A DNA stretch of 42,131 nucleotides. Source: Phycisphaeraceae bacterium. GTDB taxonomy: Bacteria; Planctomycetota; Phycisphaerae; Phycisphaerales; Zrk34. Where the stretch lies: contig JANQQT010000048.1 in NCBI GenBank assembly GCA_028284925.1, forward strand, positions 1 to 42,131, given 5' to 3'. The first letter of the stretch is position 1. Every line of letters starts with the position of its first letter. The translations under genes were made by a program, and so were the position numbers. Positions 18,080-25,390 of the stretch are shown piece by piece. The notes beneath the pieces are model-generated. The model was given only the letters and a program-made list of their open reading frames with translations, had not been told where the DNA came from and searched no databases.

Positions 18080-19939
18080 ATGGAATTCTGGCTTTACGAT
18101 CATACGAATAATACACGAACGGCGTTACAAGTTGAGGGGACGCCCATTACGATTGGGCGTGAAAAGCAATGTACGATTCAGTTGCGGGGTCCGTTTATTG
18201 CCAAGACCCATGCGAGCATTCAACTGAAGGGGAATCAATTATTTGTTGAGAATATGAGCAAGAGCGCGTTGCTGGTAGCGAATCGTGACGTGGCGCCGGG
18301 TAAATCGGTCAGGCTGGACTTTGGGGATGAAGTTCAGATTGGCCAGTTTTCGCTGGCATTGGTACGGGCGGGACGTGCGCTAAGCGGGGAGGAGGCGCGG
18401 CGGGAATTGCAGAATCGACTTGTAGAATTTGAGCAGTCGATTCATACGGAGCTTATAGACCGATTGAATTTGCGCGTAACGGGTAGTGTGAGTAAGCGCG
18501 ATCCCGCATATGTGGCGCAGATTTATCAGCATTTGAACGAGATACTAGACCGACGGTCGACGGAAATAGATGAGTCACTGGCCGTCCATATGGTGGATAT
18601 GCACCTGAATCGATTGACGATGGCCGAAGTTGTGCGTCAATGCCAAGGAAAGGTTCAGACGGAATATAAAGCGGCGATGGGACGAGAGGACGATGCGGCG
18701 GCTGAGCGGGCGATCACAGAATTGGTGAATTCTATCGTAGACATGATGCCGTTGCTCTTTGATCCGACGACGGTTCAGGAGGATTTGGCGACTGCGGAAG
18801 AGTCGTTTGAAGATTTATTTAAGCAGTTTCTTCCGCAAATTGCCCCTCGGCTACGTCAGTTCATCATTCGGCAGGTGGTGTCCAAGGATTTGATTGACAT
18901 CATGCTGGGGTTGGGACCGTTACAGGACCTACTGGAGATGGCGAATGTGACGGAAATCATGGTGGTGGGGAAGGACAGTATTTACGTAGAGAAGAACGGC
19001 GTGATCCAGACCACCACTCGGAGTTTCTTCTCGGATGAAGTTTTGATGGGTGTGATTGAGCGTATCCTGACACCGGTAGGTAGGCGTGTGGATCAATCTG
19101 TGCCGCTGGTGGATGCGCGTTTGCTGGATGGCAGTCGTGTAAACGTAATTATTCCACCCCTGAGCCTGGTGGGACCATGTATCACGATTCGAAAGTTTGC
19201 ATGGATTCCCTTCACGATGGACGATTTGATTGAGCGTGCATCGATTTCGGAGCAATGTGCGCGATTTATGCAGGGGTGTGTTCAAGCAAGGAAGAATATT
19301 ATCGTTTCGGGTGGTACGGGATCTGGTAAGACGACATTGCTGAATACGTTGTGTGCGTTTGTACGGCCGACGGAACGCGTGTTAACGATTGAAGAGTCCG
19401 CCGAGCTCCAATTGCCCCAACCGCATGTGGTCGGGCTGGAAGGAAGGCCTGCCAATATTGAAGGAAAGGGCCAGTACACAACGCGTGACCTTGTGCGGAA
19501 TGCGCTGCGTATGCGTCCGGACCGGGTCATCGTGGGCGAGGTGCGCGGTGCGGAATGCCTTGACATGTTGCAAGCAATGAATACAGGTCATGATGGATCG
19601 CTCTCGACGTTGCACGCCAACTCACCGTACGACGCAATGAAACGGATGGAGACGATGGTACTTCTGGCGGTGGATATGCCGGTTCGGGCAATTCGTGAAC
19701 AGGTCGTGACGGCCATTGATCTTGTCGTGCAGGTAACACGATTCCCGAACGGTCGACGGCGTATTACGCATATCAGCGAGGTCATCGAAATTGATCTGGA
19801 ATCGCATGAAATCCGGATGGAGGATATCTTTACATTGAAAGACGCGGATCAGACGCGGCTGCGTCACACGGGGTATATCCCGAGTTTCGCAGAAGAAATG
19901 ATTGCACGCGAGTTGCTGGATGTATCTCTGTTCCTGTAA
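18080..19939 (+). CDS. FHA-CpaF fusion: Tad pilus ATPase with N-terminal FHA domain
   Basis: A 619-residue protein. Residues about 1-97 form an FHA domain (TPITIGREKQ..., DFGDEVQIGQFSLAL). A helical linker and then a full CpaF ATPase follow, with Walker A GGTGSGKTT near 411-419, the IEESAELQLPQPHV box near 438, Walker B RVIVGEVRG near 482 and STLHANSP near 510. The FHA domain keeps the GR pair (26-27), but the usual Ser of S-x-x-H is Ala (AKTH, 41-44) and the usual STNGT turn is SKSAL, so phosphothreonine binding may be weak or altered. The ATPase is the second CpaF of the locus and matches the longer canonical form; it is followed by tadB and tadC as in standard Tad operons. The kinase in the same operon makes phospho-control an obvious hypothesis. 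Confidence 0.93.
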   Translation: MEFWLYDHTNNTRTALQVEGTPITIGREKQCTIQLRGPFIAKTHASIQLKGNQLFVENMSKSALLVANRDVAPGKSVRLDFGDEVQIGQFSLALVRAGRALSGEEARRELQNRLVEFEQSIHTELIDRLNLRVTGSVSKRDPAYVAQIYQHLNEILDRRSTEIDESLAVHMVDMHLNRLTMAEVVRQCQGKVQTEYKAAMGREDDAAAERAITELVNSIVDMMPLLFDPTTVQEDLATAEESFEDLFKQFLPQIAPRLRQFIIRQVVSKDLIDIMLGLGPLQDLLEMANVTEIMVVGKDSIYVEKNGVIQTTTRSFFSDEVLMGVIERILTPVGRRVDQSVPLVDARLLDGSRVNVIIPPLSLVGPCITIRKFAWIPFTMDDLIERASISEQCARFMQGCVQARKNIIVSGGTGSGKTTLLNTLCAFVRPTERVLTIEESAELQLPQPHVVGLEGRPANIEGKGQYTTRDLVRNALRMRPDRVIVGEVRGAECLDMLQAMNTGHDGSLSTLHANSPYDAMKRMETMVLLAVDMPVRAIREQVVTAIDLVVQVTRFPNGRRRITHISEVIEIDLESHEIRMEDIFTLKDADQTRLRHTGYIPSFAEEMIARELLDVSLFL

Positions 19940-19960
19940 GGAAGTAAACGAGCATTGAAT

Positions 19961-20836
19961 ATGACTTTGGCTAATATGAAACACTTTGTGCCCGGTGGGG
20001 GAGAGTTTGCGATACTCGGCGCCGTTGTCATGGTCATATTCATGCTGGTGTTCGCGAGCTGGCCGTTTCTATCGCGTACCTTGTCCCGAGTCGAGGCACA
20101 ACTGGATGTCTATCTGAACCAGCGATTGTTGATGAAGACGTCGCCGCGGATGTGGATGTTCATTCTGGGCGGCGTATGTTTTCTGGTGGGTGTGACGCTT
20201 TGGGTATTGCTGGAATCGCTGCTCATGCTTTTCGTGGGAATCGGAGTGGCCAGCATTCTTCCGGGAATGATCCTGACACATCTGGACGAAGTTCGAAGAC
20301 GAAAGTTGGACGAGCAAGTGATCGACGGCATTACGGCCCTGTCATCGGGCGTCCGTGCGGGGTTAAACCTAGTGCAGTCGATGGAACTGCTGGTGAAAAA
20401 CGGGCAGGATCCGATTCGCCAGGAGTTTCAACAGTTGCTCAGGGAATATGAGCTTGGGATTGATCTGGGTAAGGCGATGCAAAATTCATCGAACCGAATT
20501 GGGTCGAGTTATTATCGATTGCTGTTTACCGCAATTCAGGCGCATAGGGATCGCGGGGGAGATATGGGAGAAAGCCTGGATAGAATCGGCGAGGCGGTCC
20601 GCGAAATTCGGCGACTGGAAGGAAAGTTGATGACGCTGACGGCGTCGGGACGCGCTCAAGCCAGGTTTATGGCGGTCATGCCGGTTGCGATTCTGTTTAT
20701 CATGTGGATTATCAATCGGAACGATACCGAGAAACTATTTACTGAACCAACCGGACGCCTTTTGCTGCTGGTCGTTTTTGGATTGATACTGGTCGGATTC
20801 GTGTGGATCAAGAAGATCATGCGCGTGGATATCTAG
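19961..20836 (+). CDS. tadB: TadB inner-membrane platform protein
   Basis: About 291 residues. AAGGAAG lies 16 bases before the ATG at 19961 and 10 bases before an in-frame TTG at 19955, so the TTG may be the real start. A T2SSF-type domain is clear: hydrophobic segments near the N terminus, then PGMILTHLDEVRRRKLDEQV, IDGITALSSGVRAGLNLVQSM, and FTAIQAHRDRGGDMGESLDRI, and a C-terminal pair of membrane helices. With TadC it forms the membrane platform that couples the CpaF motor to pilin polymerisation. It sits directly after the FHA-CpaF gene and before tadC. Confidence 0.9.
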   Translation: MTLANMKHFVPGGGEFAILGAVVMVIFMLVFASWPFLSRTLSRVEAQLDVYLNQRLLMKTSPRMWMFILGGVCFLVGVTLWVLLESLLMLFVGIGVASILPGMILTHLDEVRRRKLDEQVIDGITALSSGVRAGLNLVQSMELLVKNGQDPIRQEFQQLLREYELGIDLGKAMQNSSNRIGSSYYRLLFTAIQAHRDRGGDMGESLDRIGEAVREIRRLEGKLMTLTASGRAQARFMAVMPVAILFIMWIINRNDTEKLFTEPTGRLLLLVVFGLILVGFVWIKKIMRVDI

Positions 20837-20868
20837 CGTGAGACAAGGAAAGCCCTCACGGGCGTGAG
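20837..20868 (+). promoter_or_regulatory. Mutually exclusive hairpins between tadB and tadC
   Basis: CGTGAG occurs at 20837-20842 and again at 20863-20868, and CTCACG (20855-20860) between them can pair with either copy. The upstream pairing would enclose AAGGAA (20845-20850); the downstream pairing makes a tight hairpin 8 bases before the tadC start. Such an arrangement could tune tadC translation, but it may be chance. Confidence 0.3.
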
Positions 20869-20876
20869 ATAAACGT

Positions 20877-21785
20877 ATGGTATTCGATGATGGACTACTC
20901 TGGATCATTCATGCAGGACAGATGCTTGCGATCTTTCTCTTGCTGTGGACATTGTTTCGTCATCCGATGCGACCCGAACCGCCGGTAAACCGACGGATTG
21001 CGATGGCATTGGGGCTGGATCAGCGTGATACTGGGTTCGAGAAGCCGGTGATCGGACAGTTGCTTGGCTTCATGATGATCATGGCGTACCGATTTCCGTT
21101 CTGTCGCAAGAAGATTCGTCAGAACCTGGAAGCATCTGGAAACAAGAACGGGTACAGCGTGGATGAATATCTGGCGTTATGCCTGGGTTCCGGAATGTTG
21201 GCGCTGGCGCTTTCAACGGTAGTTTTGTTCATGGGAATGAGTGAGGCGGCATTTATCCTGATGCCTGCGATGCCTTTTCTCGGGTTTTATCTATGCCTGG
21301 GTTCATTGAACGGGGCCGCAAGGCGCCGGACGAAGCTTATTGGTCGCAAGCTGCCGTATACACTGGACCTGATTGCTTTGTTGATGCAGGCAGGGGCGAC
21401 GTTTACTGAAGCGATCCGGACGATGATTCGAGATGAACCGGAAGACGAGTTGAATCGGGAACTAAGATTTGTTCAAAGTGAGATTGAGTTCGGGACCAGC
21501 CGGGCGATTGCACTGGAGAATCTGGCCGACCGGATTCCATTGGATACCTTACGTTCCGTGGTGGGCGCGATCAATCAGGCAGAGGCGCTCGGTACGCCGC
21601 TTTCGCAAATTCTGAAAAGCCAGTCCGGGATGATCCGCAATCAGCGTTCGGTGGCGGCGGAAGAGGCAAGTGCAAACGCATCAATGAAGATTCTGATCCC
21701 GTCCATGTTAATACTGGTGGCGGTGGTAATTGTGATGTTTGCACCAATGATCATTAAATATATTGACGAGGGTAGACTGTTCTAG
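20877..21785 (+). CDS. tadC: TadC inner-membrane platform protein
   Basis: A 302-residue T2SSF-family membrane protein. After an N-terminal membrane helix comes a second pair (around LCLGSGMLALALSTVVLFMG). The conserved cytoplasmic domain follows, with RKLPYTLDLIALLMQAGATF, TEAIRTM, a long acidic helix and AINQAEALGTPLSQILKSQ, and the protein ends with the C-terminal helix (LIPSMLILVAVVIVMFAPMI). It pairs with TadB as the platform for pilus assembly. The ribosome binding site is weak and overlaps the hairpin region between tadB and tadC. Confidence 0.9.
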   Translation: MVFDDGLLWIIHAGQMLAIFLLLWTLFRHPMRPEPPVNRRIAMALGLDQRDTGFEKPVIGQLLGFMMIMAYRFPFCRKKIRQNLEASGNKNGYSVDEYLALCLGSGMLALALSTVVLFMGMSEAAFILMPAMPFLGFYLCLGSLNGAARRRTKLIGRKLPYTLDLIALLMQAGATFTEAIRTMIRDEPEDELNRELRFVQSEIEFGTSRAIALENLADRIPLDTLRSVVGAINQAEALGTPLSQILKSQSGMIRNQRSVAAEEASANASMKILIPSMLILVAVVIVMFAPMIIKYIDEGRLF

Positions 21786-21813
21786 GAAAACGCGAGACAG
21801 GCATAGAGAGAAA

Positions 21814-21836
21814 CAGTCGGTTGGTTTGCCGACCTG
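21814..21836 (+). promoter_or_regulatory. Hairpin before the membrane FHA gene
   Basis: GTCGG (21816-21820) pairs with CCGAC (21829-21833) around an 8-base loop, extended by two further pairs across a bulged C. There is no T run. It lies 10 bases before the start of the FHA gene and could lower its translation or mark partial termination. Confidence 0.25.
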
Positions 21837-21846
21837 AAACAGAGTT

Positions 21847-22812
21847 ATGAGCGATACTATACGAATTCAGATGGCGGTTGGGCCGACGCGAGGGCAATTC
21901 ACGGTCTTGAGTCAGCGGAAGATTTACTTCGGGAGAGCACCTGAGAATACGCTGGCGATTGAGGACGAACGTGTTTCACGGCGACACGGAGAACTTCAGT
22001 GCGCGGAGGGACACTGGATGTTGATTAACCATTCGTCGAATGGTTGCACGGTTAACGGGCGAAAGATCAAGAAAGACAAGCCGCATGTATTGCGATCGGG
22101 GGATGTCATCGGTGTGGGCAAGACGACACTGTTTGCGGTGGAGTTTATGGAACCGGAAGCTCCAGCGGTGGGCAGTGGAGCGGAATTGACAGAACCCGAG
22201 GCAAAGGCGGTCGCAGAAGCAAGGGCTCGAACAGCCAAGGCACGCCTATGGATCGGCGTGGGAAGTTTTTGGGTGTTGGTCCTTCTCATCATCATTATTG
22301 CACAAATGTTAGGAGGACCGGAGAAAGGAACAAAAGAAACAAACGACGATAAAGCGATGACGGAATCTCAGATCATGTCGATGCTTCGTCAACCTCTGAA
22401 ACGAACGCCGGAAGAGGCTCAGGCGTTGAGAAATCTGGCCAAAGCGGAGTCAGGGTACAGAGCGATAAGCGGCAATCCGCGAGCCGATGCTCTCTACCGA
22501 ATTCATTATGATTACAAGCAGGCTTTGGCGTTTTTTGGAGCGAAGAGTTTCAACGATATCAAGAAGAATGAAGTCCAGATCCGGTACACCAATGTGGAAT
22601 CCATGTTGGCCAAAAAAATCTGGAGGAAGTACAGTCGTGGACATGAACGGATGCTAATGAGTGAGTATGAAGACGCGAAGAGAGATTTTAACGGAGTTCA
22701 GGACATGTATCCGGAATCGCAAAGTCTAATTCATGATCGAATCCACGCCCATTTCCGACATATAGAAGTGCAACAGTCCAAAGGAAAGAATAAGAAAAAG
22801 CGTCGTTTTTGA
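21847..22812 (+). CDS. Membrane-anchored FHA-domain protein
   Basis: A 321-residue protein. Residues 5-100 are an FHA domain with the residues needed for phosphothreonine binding: GR (29-30), SRRH (44-47) and SSNG with N65, then VNG (69-71). A single membrane helix lies at about 134-155 (LWIGVGSFWVLVLLIIII), after a linker rich in Ala and Glu. Some 165 residues beyond the membrane are helical and basic at the end (KGKNKKKRRF). The FHA domain is therefore cytoplasmic, on the same side as the kinase domain encoded earlier in the operon, and the outer part may contact the pilus machine. It is the last gene of the plus-strand cluster. Confidence 0.85.
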   Translation: MSDTIRIQMAVGPTRGQFTVLSQRKIYFGRAPENTLAIEDERVSRRHGELQCAEGHWMLINHSSNGCTVNGRKIKKDKPHVLRSGDVIGVGKTTLFAVEFMEPEAPAVGSGAELTEPEAKAVAEARARTAKARLWIGVGSFWVLVLLIIIIAQMLGGPEKGTKETNDDKAMTESQIMSMLRQPLKRTPEEAQALRNLAKAESGYRAISGNPRADALYRIHYDYKQALAFFGAKSFNDIKKNEVQIRYTNVESMLAKKIWRKYSRGHERMLMSEYEDAKRDFNGVQDMYPESQSLIHDRIHAHFRHIEVQQSKGKNKKKRRF

Positions 22813-22891
22813 CCGAATGTGTGCTAAGAACAGATGAAATGGTGAGCGCGGGTAGAATGCAGGGCACTCTGGTTGTTGCTTTCAAAACAGC

Positions 22892-23734
22892 TTAACCCAC
22901 TAGATTGAGTTGAAGGCCGGGTCGGGTAAATTGCCGTGTGTATGCTTCTGCGCGGCGTTCGTACGGTGAATCCGTCCGAGAGGATGACGTATCGGAGGCC
23001 TTGGTTGACCTACCGTGGTCACGAGGGGGCGTTGAATCAACGGAATTTTCTTTCTCGCCTTGCGCTTCGGAGCGGCGTTGTTCGGCAAGCTCACGTCTGG
23101 CTTTGGCGGCGATGCGGTCCGCCTTCGCAGCGACGGCGCGATCGGCGGAAGATGGTTCGGCGGGAGCGAACGCAGCTCGTTTAATGACGGCCATTTTTTC
23201 AATGGTAGCCTGAGGGTCGTTGGGAATGGGAGAGGTGTCAACATTGACATGCCCGCCGACGGCGTATCGTTTCCCATCCGGTCCGGATTGGTATTCGAGA
23301 TTGATTCCGCCTCGGGCATAGGGGCCGGCCGCCGCGAGATGGGCTTGTTCGTGGTTGCGCACCTCGGCATCTCGGTCACGCAGCTTTTGTACCTGCTCTC
23401 GTTCCGCCTCGGTGAGTTCAAGTTCGCTGATATCTTCTGACTTCGTCGTGGTCGAATTCTGGTGCGCTGATGAAAGTCTGGATTCGGTCTGTTGACCGGT
23501 CGGACGGTTTGGGGTCACCGAGAGGGATTGTCGGGAGGCGTGGATCGCGCGGGGGGACAATTCTGCGGTTGCGGCTGGAGAGGACGCATTGGTCGTTGGT
23601 TTAGGATTCTGAGAAGGTTCTGTGGGGTTGAGTTGGCTTGGGCGCGCATTCCCTGGTCGATCGGCTGGAGATGTTGAGGCACCCGTCGGTCGAAAAGCGC
23701 TGAGCAAGCCAAAGATTGCATCGAGTGATGACAT
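22892..23734 (-). CDS. SprA-related putative metalloprotease
   Basis: A 280-residue protein. Residues 1-100 are low-complexity, rich in Pro, Ser, Thr and Asn, and have no signal peptide. Residues 104-210 match the SprA-related family: ELTEAEREQVQKLRDRDAEV, then NHEQAHLAAAG with an HExxH zinc-protease motif (HEQAH, 128-132), then EYQSGPDGKRYAVGGHVNVD and the SPIPNDPQATIEK stretch, and an Ala-rich helix. The C terminus is polar and disordered. The biochemical role of this family is not established; the HExxH suggests a zinc peptidase. GAGGG lies 9 bases before the start. It is convergent with the FHA gene and 190 bases downstream of the DUF1501 gene. Confidence 0.8.
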   Translation of the reverse strand: MSSLDAIFGLLSAFRPTGASTSPADRPGNARPSQLNPTEPSQNPKPTTNASSPAATAELSPRAIHASRQSLSVTPNRPTGQQTESRLSSAHQNSTTTKSEDISELELTEAEREQVQKLRDRDAEVRNHEQAHLAAAGPYARGGINLEYQSGPDGKRYAVGGHVNVDTSPIPNDPQATIEKMAVIKRAAFAPAEPSSADRAVAAKADRIAAKARRELAEQRRSEAQGEKENSVDSTPPRDHGRSTKASDTSSSRTDSPYERRAEAYTRQFTRPGLQLNLVG

Positions 23735-23924
23735 ACGTAAAAACCCTCATGATTGATATCGGCGAGATAGACGGAGTGGATAAGTATGGCAAACTTGCTA
23801 TCGGACGGTGAAGTGGATATTGGACGTCGTAAGCAAGGCCTCAAGAAAACAGATCAACACACGGATGAGATCAACCAATGAAAGCCAGTATGCCGGAACT
23901 ATCTGATAACAGGCGCGGGTGTGC

Positions 23925-25379
23925 TTAGGGATTCAGGAGCGCTTTGGTGATAATTGAACCCTCGTTGACGGTGGGCGTTTCACGTCTTCCGTTGTGGGCG
24001 TAGACGAGACGATTGTGTTCGATGCCCAAGGTGTGGAGAATGGTGGCATGAAGATCATGAACGTGAGCGCGATCTTCAACGGCACGAAGGCCCAGTTCAT
24101 CGGTGGTCCCTACGGTCTGCCCACCTTTGGTTCCGCCGCCGGCCATCCACATGGTAAATCCGTAGGGATTGTGGTCGCGTCCGTGTCCTTTTTCACTCAT
24201 GGGTGTTCGGCCAAATTCGCCGCCCCAAACAACGAGTGTGTCCTCAAGCATGCCGCGTTGCTTCAGATCGGTGAGGAGTCCCGCGACGGGTTGATCCATG
24301 CTCTTGCAGAGCGCGGGCCCGCGTTTTTCGTGGCCGGTGTGTGTGTCCCATTTGCTGCCTGTGCCGTGGAAAACCTGAACGAAGCGAACGCCGCGTTCGA
24401 CGAGGCGACGAGCCATGATGCAGGACTTGGCCATGGCGTGGGTGGCCTTGTCTTCCAAGCCATAGAGATCTTTGGTTGCGCGGGACTCTTTGGAAAGATC
24501 GACGGCCTTTGGTGCTTCGGTCTGCATGCGGAAGGCGAGTTCGTATGCATGGATGCGGGCATCCAGTTCGGATTGTTGAATACGAGGCGCAGCATGGCGA
24601 TGATTCATCTGCGAAAGCAGGGCAAGTTTTCGGCGCTGACGTTGGTCCGTGATATTCTTCGGAGGCGTAAGGTTGGGAATAGGCTTCCCTTCAATCTTGA
24701 ATCGCGCACCCTGATACGTAGCAGGCATGAACCCCGTCCCCCAGTTACGTACACCGTTGAAGGGCATTGTGTCGCGATCGGTCATGACGACAAAGGCGGG
24801 AAGATTTTTGTTCTCACTGCCTAGGCCATAAATAGCCCAACTTCCGAGGCTGGGGCGACCCGCCTGGACGCTTCCGGTATTCATTTGACACACGGAGCCA
24901 ACGTGATTCAATCCATCGGCCCAGCAGGAACGGATCACGCAGAGGTCATCCACATGACGGGCGGTGTGGGGAAGCCAATCCGATACCCAAAGTCCGGATT
25001 GCCCGTGTTGTTTCCACTTTCGGGGAGCCCCGAGCAGAGGGGCGCCGGATTCACCCATAGCGGTGATGACCGGGCCGAAGGACTTGGGAAGTGGCTTACC
25101 CGCAAGCTTGTTGAGTGCAGGTTTGGGATCAAAGGTGTCGAGGTGACTTGGGCCGCCTTCCATGAAAAGGAAGATGATGCTCTTAGCGGTCGCGGGGTTG
25201 TGGGGACGTTTGGGAGCCAGCGGCGAGACGAACGATTTGGACGAGGCGGTAGAGGCAGCGTGAAGATCTGTCTGAAGTAAACTGGAGAGAGCAATCGCAC
25301 CAAAGCCTCCCCCAATACGCGTGAGTAATTCTCGACGCGAGGACTGCGATACATTCGTTCTGTGATTTGGTTTATTCAT
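23925..25379 (-). CDS. Tat-exported DUF1501 protein
   Basis: A 484-residue protein with a twin-arginine signal peptide (SSRRELLTRIGGGFGAIALS, RR at 15-16). The family landmarks follow: IIFLFMEGGPSHLDTFDPKP, DDLCVIRSCWADGLNH, SVCQMNTGSVQAGRPSLGSW, FHGTGSKWDTHTGHEKRGP and VWGGEFGRTPMSEKGHGRDH. DUF1501 proteins belong to the alkaline-phosphatase/sulfatase-like superfamily and are hugely expanded in Planctomycetota, usually paired with a DUF1549/DUF1553 protein as here (11 bases apart). The substrate is unknown. Folding before export via Tat fits a metal-containing enzyme. Confidence 0.93.
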   Translation of the reverse strand: MNKPNHRTNVSQSSRRELLTRIGGGFGAIALSSLLQTDLHAASTASSKSFVSPLAPKRPHNPATAKSIIFLFMEGGPSHLDTFDPKPALNKLAGKPLPKSFGPVITAMGESGAPLLGAPRKWKQHGQSGLWVSDWLPHTARHVDDLCVIRSCWADGLNHVGSVCQMNTGSVQAGRPSLGSWAIYGLGSENKNLPAFVVMTDRDTMPFNGVRNWGTGFMPATYQGARFKIEGKPIPNLTPPKNITDQRQRRKLALLSQMNHRHAAPRIQQSELDARIHAYELAFRMQTEAPKAVDLSKESRATKDLYGLEDKATHAMAKSCIMARRLVERGVRFVQVFHGTGSKWDTHTGHEKRGPALCKSMDQPVAGLLTDLKQRGMLEDTLVVWGGEFGRTPMSEKGHGRDHNPYGFTMWMAGGGTKGGQTVGTTDELGLRAVEDRAHVHDLHATILHTLGIEHNRLVYAHNGRRETPTVNEGSIITKALLNP

Positions 25380-25390
25380 CGGTGTTTTGG

